DNA of 64,000 nt from Haloferax elongans ATCC BAA-1513. Its GTDB lineage: Archaea > Halobacteriota > Halobacteria > Halobacteriales > Haloferacaceae. Positions 49,299 to 58,151 of this stretch are shown here, in pieces. The DNA is taken from assembly GCF_000336755.1 (NCBI RefSeq), contig NZ_AOLK01000015.1, positions 434,954-498,953 of the forward strand, in the 5' to 3' direction. How positions within the stretch are numbered: position 1 is the first letter of the stretch; the number at the start of each line of letters is the position of its first letter. A model generated the notes under the pieces. It was not told where the DNA came from, searched no databases, and saw only the letters and a list, made by a program, of their open reading frames with translations. The position numbers and the translations under genes are program-made.

Positions 49299-49970
49299 TT
49301 ACTGACTCGGGCCGACTTCCTCGAACGGTTGGACGATGACGAAGCCGTCTGCCCCCTCGAAGTGGAGTTGATACGACTCGCCGGACGACCGGCCCAACAG
49401 TCCCTTGATGTTGATGTCGCGCTTCGAACTCGGAGTGACGTTCCCGCTCCACGCGACGGTTGCGTGAGGGTCTGTGCTGACTGGTGTCGGGAGGACGATT
49501 GGTTCGCCGTGGGTCGTGATTGCCACGTGACCGGAGCCTTCGAGGAAGACGTTGAACAGTCCACCCGTCTTGGCACCGGCGATACTGGAGAGCATCTTGA
49601 TATCCCACGAGACGGAGTCCTCGAAGGCCAGTACGTCGTTGCCGTTGACGCTGAGTTCCTCGCCCGCGTCGAGTTCGAGAATCTGGACTTCCTTGCCTTG
49701 GTCTGCGAGATAGAGATGTCCCGACCCGGACGCCTCCATCATGACTGAGCCCTCGCCCGTCGCCTTCTTTTTGAGCATTCCCGTCAGGCCGCCAGCGGAT
49801 TTCCGCTCGAAGGAGACGTCGCCGGTGTAGCCGACCATCGACCCTGCCTTGGCCATGACGCTCCCCTCAAGCGTCACGTCGAGCAGTTTCGAGTTTTCGC
49901 GTTCGAACGTCTTTCCGCCGTCTTTCGGTGTGTGCGTGTCGATGAATTCGTCGAGGTCCATGAGTGTCAC
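49299..49970 (-). CDS. AIM24-family protein
   Basis: 223 residues. The AIM24/TRAP-like pattern: LLDVTLEGSVMAKAGSMVGY, GMLKKKATGEGSVMMEASGS and GSGHLYLADQGKEVQILELD, then SVNGNDVLAFEDSVSWDIKM and GLFNVFLEGSGHVAITTHGE. A double-psi beta-barrel with 'mitochondrial biogenesis AIM24' similarity. In yeast it supports the MICOS region; role in archaea unknown. Starts at MTLMDLDEF (49970) or MDLDEF (49961). Confidence 0.86.
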   Translation of the reverse strand: MTLMDLDEFIDTHTPKDGGKTFERENSKLLDVTLEGSVMAKAGSMVGYTGDVSFERKSAGGLTGMLKKKATGEGSVMMEASGSGHLYLADQGKEVQILELDAGEELSVNGNDVLAFEDSVSWDIKMLSSIAGAKTGGLFNVFLEGSGHVAITTHGEPIVLPTPVSTDPHATVAWSGNVTPSSKRDINIKGLLGRSSGESYQLHFEGADGFVIVQPFEEVGPSQ

Positions 49971-50091
49971 CGAGCCGAGACCGTCACGACTCAGGTGAGA
50001 GTGGCGACGGTATCGCAGTTAAGTCTTCGCGCCGCTCGCGAACGAAGAAAACAGAAAAGCGGGGGAGCGCCCAGACTGACCCGTAGAGAGC

Positions 50092-51243
50092 TTACAGCGA
50101 GCCTTGGCTGTAGATGAGGTTACGCTGAATCTCGTTTGCACCCTCGTAGATGACGGGGATGCGAACGTCGCGGTAGACGCGAGAGATTTTGAACTCGTTG
50201 AGGACGGAGCGACCGCCGTGGAGTTGCATCCCGCGCTCGGCGACGTCGACGGCCATCTCGGTGGACTTGGTCTTGGCGACCGCAGCCCAGAAGCCGGCGT
50301 CGTCGTTGTTCGCGACTTTCGATGCGGCCCGCCAGTTCATCGCCCGCGCGGACTCGAACTCCATGCGCATGTCGGCGAGGATGTGTTGGACCGACTGGAA
50401 CTCAGAGACGTTGCGCCCGAACGCCGTGCGCCCGTGGACGAAGTCCCACGTCTCTTCGATGGCGGCGGCAGCGAGGCCGATGCCGTGGCCACCGACGATG
50501 ATGCGACCGTGGTTGAAGAAGTCCGCGAGCATGTAGAAGCCGCCGCCTTCCGTTCCGATGAGGTTCTCTTCGGGAATCTCACAGTCGTCGAAGACGATGT
50601 GGCCCTGCTTCGAGGCGCGCATGCCCATCTTCTCGGGGATGTGCTCGGCCTCGTAGCCGGGAGTGTCCGTCGGGACGATAAACATCGAGTAGTTCGAGTA
50701 GCGGTCGTCGGAGTCGCCGGTCTTCGCGTAGACGGTAATCCAGTCGGCTTCGACGGCGTTTCCGACCCAGTACTTCTCGCCGTTGAGGACGTAGCCGTCG
50801 TCGGTCTTCTCGGCGGTCGTCTCCATGCCAGCCATGTCGGAGCCGGTCTGGGGTTCGGAGACGGCGAGGCCCGAAATCTGCTCGTTTTCAGCGACCGGGC
50901 GGAGCCACTTTTCTTTCTGCTCTTCGCTGCCGTAGTGCTGCATAATCTCACAGCCGAAGGAAGCCAGTTGGAGCGTCAGGGCGATACCGGCGTCCGCGCG
51001 GTAGAACTCTTCGGCGATGGCGAGAATCTGTTCGAGCGTGAGCCCGCGACCACCGTACTCTTCGGAGATGTCCTGTGCCACGAGTCCAGCCTCCATCCCC
51101 GCTTCGAGAATCTCCCACGGGTACTCACCGGATTCGTAGTATTCCTCGGCAGCGGGTTCGATGTATTCTTCTGCGAACTCGCGCGCGTCCTGCTTGATTT
51201 CGCGGGCGTGTTCGGGGACGATTGAGTCGTCGAGGAGGTCCAT
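50092..51243 (-). CDS. Acyl-CoA dehydrogenase
   Basis: 383 residues. FAD-linked acyl-CoA dehydrogenase. Segment GLAVSEPQTGSDMAGMETTA is the conserved flavin/substrate motif, with YWVGNAVEADWITVYAKTGD, FGRNVSEFQSVQHILADMRM and the end VYRDVRIPVIYEGANEIQRN. The catalytic base Glu is in YEGANE. Oxidises acyl-CoA to trans-2-enoyl-CoA; chain length not predictable. A nearby CoA ligase gene on the same strand fits a beta-oxidation role. Upstream AT-rich stretch at 51262-51300 should contain the promoter. Confidence 0.95.
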   Translation of the reverse strand: MDLLDDSIVPEHAREIKQDAREFAEEYIEPAAEEYYESGEYPWEILEAGMEAGLVAQDISEEYGGRGLTLEQILAIAEEFYRADAGIALTLQLASFGCEIMQHYGSEEQKEKWLRPVAENEQISGLAVSEPQTGSDMAGMETTAEKTDDGYVLNGEKYWVGNAVEADWITVYAKTGDSDDRYSNYSMFIVPTDTPGYEAEHIPEKMGMRASKQGHIVFDDCEIPEENLIGTEGGGFYMLADFFNHGRIIVGGHGIGLAAAAIEETWDFVHGRTAFGRNVSEFQSVQHILADMRMEFESARAMNWRAASKVANNDDAGFWAAVAKTKSTEMAVDVAERGMQLHGGRSVLNEFKISRVYRDVRIPVIYEGANEIQRNLIYSQGSL

Positions 51244-51392
51244 ACACCCTTGTCGGCTTCTATCATGAAAAGATATATGGAACCCGTATAAACTTCAAAC
51301 AAATTCGTTATTGTGATGCCGAGAGACCGCCGTCTGAGACGAGAGACGTCGAAAAAGGAGTGTTGCTGGTCCAGAGTGCGGTCGACAATCGG

Positions 51393-53066
51393 TTACTCGT
51401 TGTCCGTCGGAGCGTCTTCCTCGGGTGTCTTCCCTTCGACGAGCGAGGAGTCGTCGTACTGGTCGCGGAGCACTTTCTTGTCGAACTTCCCGGTCGCGGT
51501 CTTCGGAACCTCGTCGATGAAGACGACTTCGTCGGGCGTCCACCACTTGGGGAACTCCTCGCGGACGAGTTCGACGACGCCCTGTTTGACCTCGTCTTCT
51601 GTGACTCCGGCGGTCGGGACGACGAACGCAACGGGGCGCTCCTGCCACCGTTCGTGCGGGACGCCGACCACTGTCGCTTCGGCCACGTCGTCGTGGGCCA
51701 TGATGGTGTTCTCCAGTTCGACGGAGGAGATCCATTCCCCGCCGGACTTGATGACGTCTTTCGCCCGGTCGACGATTTTCACGTAGCCTTCTTCGTCGAC
51801 GGTGACAACGTCGCCCGTCTTCAGCCAGTTGCCTTCGAAGTCTGCTTCGTTGGCGTCTGGACGCTCGAAGTACTCCGTCGTGACCCACGGCCCGCGGACC
51901 CACAACTCGCCGAAGTCCTCGCCGTTCCACGGGACTTCGTTGCCGTCGTCGTCGACGACGCGCATTTCGAGACCCGGCGCGAGGAGGCCCTGTTTCGCGC
52001 GCTTGTCGTACTGCTCTTCGGCGGGAAGGCCTTCCATCCCGGGCTTGAGGTGGGCAACAGTACCGACGGGCGACATCTCGGTCATCCCCCACGCGTGCAG
52101 CACGTCCACGTCGTACTCCTCGTCGAAGCGGCGGATGACCGATTTCGGTGCGGCCGACCCGCCGATGATGATGCGTTCGAGAGACGACATGTCCGCGTCG
52201 TTCTCGTCGAGGTATTCGAGGAGGCCGAGCCACACCGTCGGCACGCCCGCAGTCATCGTCACACCCTCTTCTTCGATGAGTTTCGCGAGGTCTTCGGGTG
52301 TCGGCGACGGCCCCGGATAGACGTGTTTCGCGCCCGCTGCCGTCGTCGAGAACGGCAGGCCCCACGCGTTGACGTGGAACATCGGCACGACGGGCATGAT
52401 GACGTCGCTAGCACCGATGTCGAGCGCCGATTTGGGCAGCGTCGCCATCGTGTGCGCCCAGAGCATCTGCTGGGAGTATTCGACGCCTTTCGGCTTCCCC
52501 GTGGTTCCAGAGGTGTAGCACATCCCCGCCGGTTGGTCTTCCGGGAGGTCCGGCCAGTCGTAGTCAGTCGGTTGGTCGGCGATGAACGACTCGTAGTCGG
52601 TCACTGGTTCGAGGTCCGTCTCTGGAACCTCCGACGCCATCACGACGAATTGGTCGACCGATTCGAAGGCGTCCTCGTCCACCGCACCCGCAAGCTTGGG
52701 TGCCAGCGACGGGTCGACGAAGATGAGTTGGTCTTCCGCGTTTTCGACGATATACTGGATGTGGTGGTCTGGGAGAAGCGGATTGATGGTGTGCAGTTGC
52801 GCACCCATCGAGGGCACGCCGAAGTACGTCTCGAAGTGCCGATTGTGGTTCCAGCAGAACGTCGCAACCCGGTCTCCCCTGTCGATTCCCGCGTCGGCGA
52901 GTGCACCCGCGAGTTGTGCGACTCGGTCTTCGTACTCCGAATATGTGTAGCGCTCTAGCCCCTCGGCGGTCCGAGAGACGATTTCTCGGTCGGGAAAGAG
53001 CTTGCCTGCGCGCCACATAAACGGACGAAGTGTTTGATTGGTAGCACCTACCATAGTGGTACCCAT
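51393..53066 (-). CDS. Acyl-CoA synthetase (AMP-forming)
   Basis: 557 residues from ATG 53066 (MGTTMVGATNQTLRPFMWRA). ANL core motifs: YTSGTTGKPKGVEYS (A3), HAWGMTEMSPVG (A5), LWVRGPWVTTEYF and WLKTGDVVTVDEEGYVKIVD RAKD (A7-A8), and the A10 lysine in VPKTATGKFDKKVLRDQ. The P-loop and the C-terminal hinge are all complete. Activates a medium- or long-chain fatty acid with CoA. ATG at 53054 (MVGATNQTL) is an alternative start. Adjacent to an acyl-CoA dehydrogenase. Confidence 0.94.
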   Translation of the reverse strand: MGTTMVGATNQTLRPFMWRAGKLFPDREIVSRTAEGLERYTYSEYEDRVAQLAGALADAGIDRGDRVATFCWNHNRHFETYFGVPSMGAQLHTINPLLPDHHIQYIVENAEDQLIFVDPSLAPKLAGAVDEDAFESVDQFVVMASEVPETDLEPVTDYESFIADQPTDYDWPDLPEDQPAGMCYTSGTTGKPKGVEYSQQMLWAHTMATLPKSALDIGASDVIMPVVPMFHVNAWGLPFSTTAAGAKHVYPGPSPTPEDLAKLIEEEGVTMTAGVPTVWLGLLEYLDENDADMSSLERIIIGGSAAPKSVIRRFDEEYDVDVLHAWGMTEMSPVGTVAHLKPGMEGLPAEEQYDKRAKQGLLAPGLEMRVVDDDGNEVPWNGEDFGELWVRGPWVTTEYFERPDANEADFEGNWLKTGDVVTVDEEGYVKIVDRAKDVIKSGGEWISSVELENTIMAHDDVAEATVVGVPHERWQERPVAFVVPTAGVTEDEVKQGVVELVREEFPKWWTPDEVVFIDEVPKTATGKFDKKVLRDQYDDSSLVEGKTPEEDAPTDNE

Positions 53067-53141
53067 GGCGCATACTGTAATCATTGTTTGGCAAAAAGAA
53101 ATCTGGACGGCGGCTGTCGATTTCTCGCAGGAGAGTGGTCT

Positions 53142-55289
53142 TTAGGCTTCGTCAGCGTCGTCTCGTACGCCAGCGTCGTTGTTGTCGTCAGTATCGTCGG
53201 CACTATCGCTCTCGTCGTCTTCGGTCTCAGCAACGGCGTCGCCATTTACGACATCGGCCTCCTGTTCGTCCGCTACGTCGGCCGCACTCCCACCGGCATC
53301 TTGCGGATCGCTTTCTGGGGCCGTTTCGTCCGGTGTCGTCTCGTTCGGTGCCGTTTCGTCCGGTGTCGCCTGGGTCGGCGTCGTCACTTCGCCGACTGGG
53401 TCGCTCGCAGCGGTTTCATCTGGCGCTTCGCGCTGGGTGCTGGTCGATTCGGGTTCGTCGTCTGTTTCGGTGGCACCCGATTCAGCGACTCCTTCAGCGT
53501 CGGTGTCGGCTGCGTCGGAACGTTCGGCTTCGGCCTCGGCCGTTTCAGCCGCATCCGTTTCGGCTTCGACTGTGTCACCCTCGCCCGCTTCGACTTCGCC
53601 CATTTCGCCATCGTCAGCATCCGCTGCGGTCGCTTCTGCATCGGCGACGAGTTCCGATTCAGCCTTTAGACTGCTGTCGTCCGCCTCACTGGCAGCACTG
53701 TCGTCGTCCTGCCATCCCGGTTCCGCCACGTCGACCGGGCGCGCTGCTTCGAGACGCTCGCGGACCGCGTCGCGGTCGATGGTTCCGGAGACCGTTCGCG
53801 GGAGTTCGTCCGCAGTCTCGACCAGTCGCGGAATCTTGTAGCCGGCGAGGTGCTCGCGGCAGAAGGATTCGAGTGAGGTCTCGTCGAGACTGGCGTCGGG
53901 GTCGGCAGGCACGACGAGTGCAGAGACGCGCTCGCCCCATTCGGGGTCCGAAATTCCGAGGACGCCCGCGTCGTCGATAGCCGGGTACTGACGGAGGACT
54001 TCGACGACTTCGCCGGGGTCGACGTTCTCGCCGCCCGTGACGATACGGTCGTCTCGTCTGTTGAGTACGTACAACAAGCCGTCTTCATCTCGATAACCGA
54101 TGTCGCCGGTTCGGAGGCCGCGGTCGGTGAACGACTCGGCGTTCGCTTCGGGGTTCTGGTAGTACCCTGTGGTGACGGTCGGCCCGGAGACGACGATTTC
54201 ACCGACTGTTCCTGGTTCGACGGGAGCGCCAGCGTCGTCGACGACCGTGAGGTCGGCGAAGTACAGCGGTCGGCCCACCGTTCCGATAGCGTCGAACGCT
54301 TCTCGCGGTGTCGCCGTGGCGATTTGCGACGCCGTCTCGGTCATCCCGTAGGTCGGATAGACGGGCACAGAGTAGTTGCGGCAACGCTCGATGAGGTCGT
54401 CGCTGGCGGGTGCGCCGCCGAGCAGGACGACCCGAAGCGAGTCTGAAAGCGTCCCGCGACTGTCGAGCATCCGAGTGAGCATCGTCGGCACGAGCGAGAC
54501 ACCAGTCACGTCGTACTTCCCGATGTCGTCGGCCGCACCGCCCGCGGCGAACTCCTCGCGGAGGACGACCGTCGTCCCGTAGAGCGGACTTCGGAGAATC
54601 GGTCCGATGCCACCCATGTGGTGCAACGAGAGCGTGACCATCCACCTGTCGTCCGGTGAGAGACCGAGTCTGAACGCCGAGGCGACGGCGTTCGCCAACA
54701 GGTTCCCCATGGAGAGTCGGACCGCTTTCGGCGTTCCCGTGGTTCCCGAGGTGAAAAGCAGCAGCATCGTCTCCGAGAGGCCCCAGCCCGCAGGTGTGAT
54801 AGATTTCGGCGCGATAGACGAGAGGTTGACGACGCCCTCCCACCGCGGTTCGTCGACCGACGCAACCGGGACGTCAGAAGTCGCTTCCACAGCGACCGCT
54901 TCGGTCTCTTCGCCACAGATGAGCGTCGTAACGTCCGCGATGTCGACGTTGCGCTCGACTTCAGTCGCGGTCAGTCGCTCGCTCAACGGAACCAAGACGG
55001 CACCGAGCCGAGTGGCGGCGTGAATCAATCTGACGTACTGGATGCCGGGTTCGAGAATGACTCCGAGATGGTCGCCCGATTCGATGCCGAGTGCAGCCAG
55101 TTGTCCGGCCGTCTCGCGTACGAGCGCATCGAGTTCTCTGAAGGTCAGTGACTCACCCGACGACGCGAGGATGAGCGCTTGGCGGTCCGGCGTCGCGGCG
55201 ACGCGGTGAGACAGCCAGTCGCGCATCGGTCGGGAGAGACCTGCTGCGGTCGAATCGTCGTGGTCGTCTGTCGTCGAATCGTTCGTCAT
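53142..55289 (-). CDS. MenE-like acyl-CoA ligase with a 190-residue acidic tail
   Basis: 715 residues. Residues 15-515 form an ANL adenylation core: A3 LFTSGTTGTPKAVRLS (179-193), A5 YPTYGMTETASQ (311-322), A7 GLRTGDIGYRDEDG (391-404), A8 NRRDDRIVTGGENV. Best match by layout is o-succinylbenzoate-CoA ligase (menaquinone pathway), with short acyl pocket. The A10 segment is LPRTVSGTIDR (496-506): Thr503 replaces the expected Lys. Residues about 521-715 are a low-complexity Asp/Glu/Ala/Ser/Thr tail with PDETAPNETTPDETAP repeats. Usual MenE length is about 480-500. No other men gene is nearby in the window. Tail and missing Lys are odd. Confidence 0.82.
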   Translation of the reverse strand: MTNDSTTDDHDDSTAAGLSRPMRDWLSHRVAATPDRQALILASSGESLTFRELDALVRETAGQLAALGIESGDHLGVILEPGIQYVRLIHAATRLGAVLVPLSERLTATEVERNVDIADVTTLICGEETEAVAVEATSDVPVASVDEPRWEGVVNLSSIAPKSITPAGWGLSETMLLLFTSGTTGTPKAVRLSMGNLLANAVASAFRLGLSPDDRWMVTLSLHHMGGIGPILRSPLYGTTVVLREEFAAGGAADDIGKYDVTGVSLVPTMLTRMLDSRGTLSDSLRVVLLGGAPASDDLIERCRNYSVPVYPTYGMTETASQIATATPREAFDAIGTVGRPLYFADLTVVDDAGAPVEPGTVGEIVVSGPTVTTGYYQNPEANAESFTDRGLRTGDIGYRDEDGLLYVLNRRDDRIVTGGENVDPGEVVEVLRQYPAIDDAGVLGISDPEWGERVSALVVPADPDASLDETSLESFCREHLAGYKIPRLVETADELPRTVSGTIDRDAVRERLEAARPVDVAEPGWQDDDSAASEADDSSLKAESELVADAEATAADADDGEMGEVEAGEGDTVEAETDAAETAEAEAERSDAADTDAEGVAESGATETDDEPESTSTQREAPDETAASDPVGEVTTPTQATPDETAPNETTPDETAPESDPQDAGGSAADVADEQEADVVNGDAVAETEDDESDSADDTDDNNDAGVRDDADEA

Positions 55290-55377
55290 CGTTCACCGTG
55301 GGTAGAGTTCGCTGGAGGTCGGCCGTGCGGGGATGGTCGTCTGGGGAACGAGCGAAGGTGTAGTCCGACCACTGGAG

Positions 55378-55761
55378 TTAGTGGGAGACGAACTCCACGA
55401 GCACGCCGCCGGTCGATTTGGGGTGGAGGAAGGCAACGTCGTGACCCCACGCGCCCGGCCGTGGTTCCTCGTCGATGAGTTCGACACCAGCGTCGCGTGC
55501 GGTCGCCAGCGCGGCATCGATGTCGTCAGTTTCGAGTGCGATGTGGTGGATTCCTGACCCTCGCTTTTCGAGGAACGACGAGATGGCACCGTCTTCGTGG
55601 GGTTCGAGGAGTTCGAAATACCCGTCTTCGAGTTCGAGGAACACGACGGTCATCCCGTCGAACGTCTCCTCGTGGGCGACTGGCGCGTCGAACAGTTCTT
55701 CGAATAGCGCTGCCAACCCGGCGGCATCCGGCGTGGCGATGCCGATGTGGTCGAAGTGCAT
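55378..55761 (-). CDS. mce: Methylmalonyl-CoA epimerase
   Basis: 127 residues, vicinal-oxygen-chelate fold in two beta-alpha-beta-beta-beta modules. Metal ligands: H5 (FDHIGIATPD), E in VVFLELEDGYFELLEP, H73-ish (SGIHHIALETDD) and the C-terminal E in GGVLVEFVSH. Epimerises S- to R-methylmalonyl-CoA on the route from propionyl-CoA to succinyl-CoA. Methylmalonyl-CoA mutase is 2.4 kb away, same strand. It diverges from the YbjQ-like gene. Confidence 0.94.
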   Translation of the reverse strand: MHFDHIGIATPDAAGLAALFEELFDAPVAHEETFDGMTVVFLELEDGYFELLEPHEDGAISSFLEKRGSGIHHIALETDDIDAALATARDAGVELIDEEPRPGAWGHDVAFLHPKSTGGVLVEFVSH

Positions 55762-55815
55762 AGGGGACGTTCTACGGGCACAAGGGATAAACCCAGTCGA
55801 TTCGATGCACCTGTC

Positions 55816-56160
55816 ATGATTGTAACGACAACCGAGACCATCGCTGGTGAAGAGATAACCGAAACACTGGGTGCAGTTCGCGGGAACACGATTCGCGCCC
55901 GCAACGTCGGCCGCGACATCACACAGGGGCTTCGAAACATCGTCGGTGGTGAACTCAAGTCCTACACCGGCCTCATGACCGACGCCCGCACCGAAGCGAC
56001 AGACCGGATGGTCGAAGAAGCTGAGGAGATGGGTGCAGACGCCGTCGTCGGCGTCCGGTACGTCACCTCGGAAGTCGCACAGGGTGCGGCGGAAATTCTC
56101 GCCTACGGCACCGCAGTCAAACTCGCTGGAACATCCGACTCCAACGAAACCACTGCATGA
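55816..56160 (+). CDS. YbjQ/UPF0145 family protein
   Basis: 114 residues from ATG 55816 (MIVTTTETIAGEEITETLGA). The signature VRGNTIRARNVGRDITQGLR is followed by GGELKSYTGLMTDARTEATD and a closing MGADAVVGVRYVTSEVAQGA. Pentameric heavy-metal-binding-domain-like fold, function not defined. ATG overlaps nothing upstream; the next gene's ATG overlaps its stop (ATGA). Probably a two-gene unit with the small membrane protein. Confidence 0.9.
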   Translation: MIVTTTETIAGEEITETLGAVRGNTIRARNVGRDITQGLRNIVGGELKSYTGLMTDARTEATDRMVEEAEEMGADAVVGVRYVTSEVAQGAAEILAYGTAVKLAGTSDSNETTA

Positions 56161-56456
56161 CTCCCGGAACCGGCGACACCAGCATCGGTCGCCGGTTGTG
56201 GCGCGTCGCAGTGGCTCCCGAGACCATCGTCACGTTTGCAGTCCTCGCGCTCGCGTGGCTCCTCGGCTTCGTCGGCGTGCTCCCACAGGAAGTGTGGGTC
56301 GTCGATTTCCCCGCGCTCGCAGTCGCGTTCTTTCTCGACACGCTCGCGTACAACGAGTTCGGAATTCGAGAGAACACGGTGTTCTATCCGGCGCTTGCAC
56401 TGTTCGGATACTTGGAAGCGATAGTCGTCGGGGCGGTCATCAGGTGGCTGCGATAG
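56157..56456 (+). CDS. Small membrane protein paired with YbjQ-like protein
   Basis: 99 residues. Three hydrophobic segments, about 20-40 (IVTFAVLALAWLLGFVGVLP), 45-62 and 75-98 (FYPALALFGYLEAIVVGAVI). Start ATG 56157 overlaps the ybjQ stop. No family recognised. Pairing with YbjQ may be functional. Confidence 0.65.
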   Translation: MTPGTGDTSIGRRLWRVAVAPETIVTFAVLALAWLLGFVGVLPQEVWVVDFPALAVAFFLDTLAYNEFGIRENTVFYPALALFGYLEAIVVGAVIRWLR

Positions 56457-56503
56457 CCGGAGGCCCGCCGACTCAAACGAACTGACGAGTGATTGGAGGG
56501 TAG

Positions 56504-57469
56504 TTAGGTCGTGATTCTATCGAGCAATAGACCCATCTCCCCTTTCATCCATTCGGCGAGTTCCTCGGGGTCCTCGTCGTAGTCGGCGACGAACTTGTCG
56601 AAGTAGCCCGGCACGATGAGGAACCAGACGGCCTCGTAGATGGGGCGGCGGTCGTCGTACCCCTCCGGCAGGCCGCCCGCGACCGACCGGTACCCGTCGA
56701 AGAGTGCCTCGACACCCCCCTCAGGCGGGTCGGTGCGAAACACGTTGAACTGCTGTTTCTTCGCCCGGTAGAGGTCTCTAGCCGGGTCGCCGACGTGGGC
56801 AATCTCCCAGTCGAGAAAGCCGATTCGGTCGTCGAGTCGGAAGCAATTCGGCTGTGCGAGGTCGCCGTGGACCAACGCTGCGGGGGCGTCGTCGAGGAGG
56901 CGACGATTCTCTTCGACCGCCGCGACGACCTCGTCGAAGTAGTGGTCGAAGCGGTCCGTCGTCGCGAGCCCTCGGGTGTGGTCGATTGTCTCGACGAGCA
57001 CGTCAGTCCACGACCCCGTCTCCAGTTCGAGTTGGCTCGCGTCTCCGCCGGTGATGAGTCCGTGGTCGTCGAACCGAAGTGCGTGAACGCGAGCGAGCGC
57101 GGCCCCGGTTTCGTAGGCGAGAGAGTCGCGTTCTGACTCGGTGGCGTTCCCCCACGGCTCGACGAGAATCTGGCCGGAGACTGGGGCAGTCGCGAGGTAC
57201 GGAACTGTCCCGTCGGCCTCGCTCGACAGAATCGTCGGCACAGGAACGTCGGTGTGTGTCCCCACGTAGGCGACGACTGCCGACTCGCGGGCGATTCGCA
57301 CGCCGTGGTCGTGTGCGACCTTGAGGTAGACGACCTCGCCATCGGCGAATTCCACTCGTACCGTGGTGTTCTTCTCGTTCCACGAGATTCCCGCGGGAGC
57401 AACGCTGTCGACGTCGCGGCCGGGAAAAGCACGCCTGAGCGCCGTCTCGATTCGGTCGTCCATTGACAT
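56504..57469 (-). CDS. APH/ACAD10-type phosphotransferase
   Basis: 321 residues from ATG 57469 (MSMDDRIETALRRAFPGRDV). Kinase-like fold: VEFADGEVVYLKVAHDHGVR (nucleotide-binding Lys), catalytic loop LVHGDLAQPNCFRLDDRIGF, and DFG-like IGFLDWEIAHVGDPARDLYR. Aminoglycoside-phosphotransferase (APH) superfamily. With acyl-CoA dehydrogenase, epimerase and mutase close by, an acyl-CoA-metabolism role like the phosphotransferase domain of ACAD10/11 is an inference; homoserine-, choline- or antibiotic-like substrates are other options. Second ATG at 57463. Confidence 0.85.
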   Translation of the reverse strand: MSMDDRIETALRRAFPGRDVDSVAPAGISWNEKNTTVRVEFADGEVVYLKVAHDHGVRIARESAVVAYVGTHTDVPVPTILSSEADGTVPYLATAPVSGQILVEPWGNATESERDSLAYETGAALARVHALRFDDHGLITGGDASQLELETGSWTDVLVETIDHTRGLATTDRFDHYFDEVVAAVEENRRLLDDAPAALVHGDLAQPNCFRLDDRIGFLDWEIAHVGDPARDLYRAKKQQFNVFRTDPPEGGVEALFDGYRSVAGGLPEGYDDRRPIYEAVWFLIVPGYFDKFVADYDEDPEELAEWMKGEMGLLLDRITT

Positions 57470-57599
57470 CGCTGTGGACTCGGTAGCGTACAAAGCTGCT
57501 GGAAGTCCGCTGGCGGGAAGGAGACTGGTGGAGGAGGGCCGAAACGCGGGGAACTGCTGTGCCGGGGCGGGAGGCGTTCAGTCGCAAGCCGTCGGATGT

Positions 57600-57884
57600 T
57601 CAGTCGCGGGCCGTGCTGGCGACCGTGACCTGAACCGGCAGACCGGGGACATGGACGTTCACCGAATCGCGCTCGGCGCGGCGGGTCACGACGCGACCGA
57701 GGGCGACCAGACCAACGGCCGCGGTCATGGCGACCAGCGACAGCACGGGATAGCTGGCGACGACGACCACGCCGACAGTCAGGGCCAGCATGATGGCCTG
57801 CACCGTGAACGATGGCGCGGGTCGGTGGCGTGTGGGTTGGTAGTCGGAGTCTGTACGAGTGTCGTGGGAGTGTCTTCGTGACAT
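57600..57884 (-). CDS. Small membrane protein with basic N-terminus
   Basis: 94 residues from ATG 57884 (MSRRHSHDTRTDSDYQPTRH). Two adjoining hydrophobic helices at about 30-62 (FTVQAIMLALTVGVVVVASY PVLSLVAMTAAVGLVALG), then VVTRRAERDSVNVHVPGLPV. Upstream sequence continues open but is poor in homologue-like features. Unknown family; a soluble beta-strand tail follows the membrane part. Confidence 0.6.
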   Translation of the reverse strand: MSRRHSHDTRTDSDYQPTRHRPAPSFTVQAIMLALTVGVVVVASYPVLSLVAMTAAVGLVALGRVVTRRAERDSVNVHVPGLPVQVTVASTARD

Positions 57885-58151
57885 TCGTGTTCTGATGGGG
57901 ACAGTCGGATACGATACCGGGGGCTCTCGGGTGAGAGATGCCCCACGACGCGCCAGCCGCATGGCTACACACCGCTGTGGTGTGACCACGAGAAACGCAG
58001 AAGCGGCCGGGCGTGTGACGAGGGGGTCAGAATCCAATAAGAGGCATCGTCAATCCTCGTTATTCGCCACACGAGGGTGGATAATAAGTTTTCTTAGCCG
58101 GGTGAAAGTGCAATTTATGTGACTAGTTGTCGAGCCACACAGCGTGGCTGG

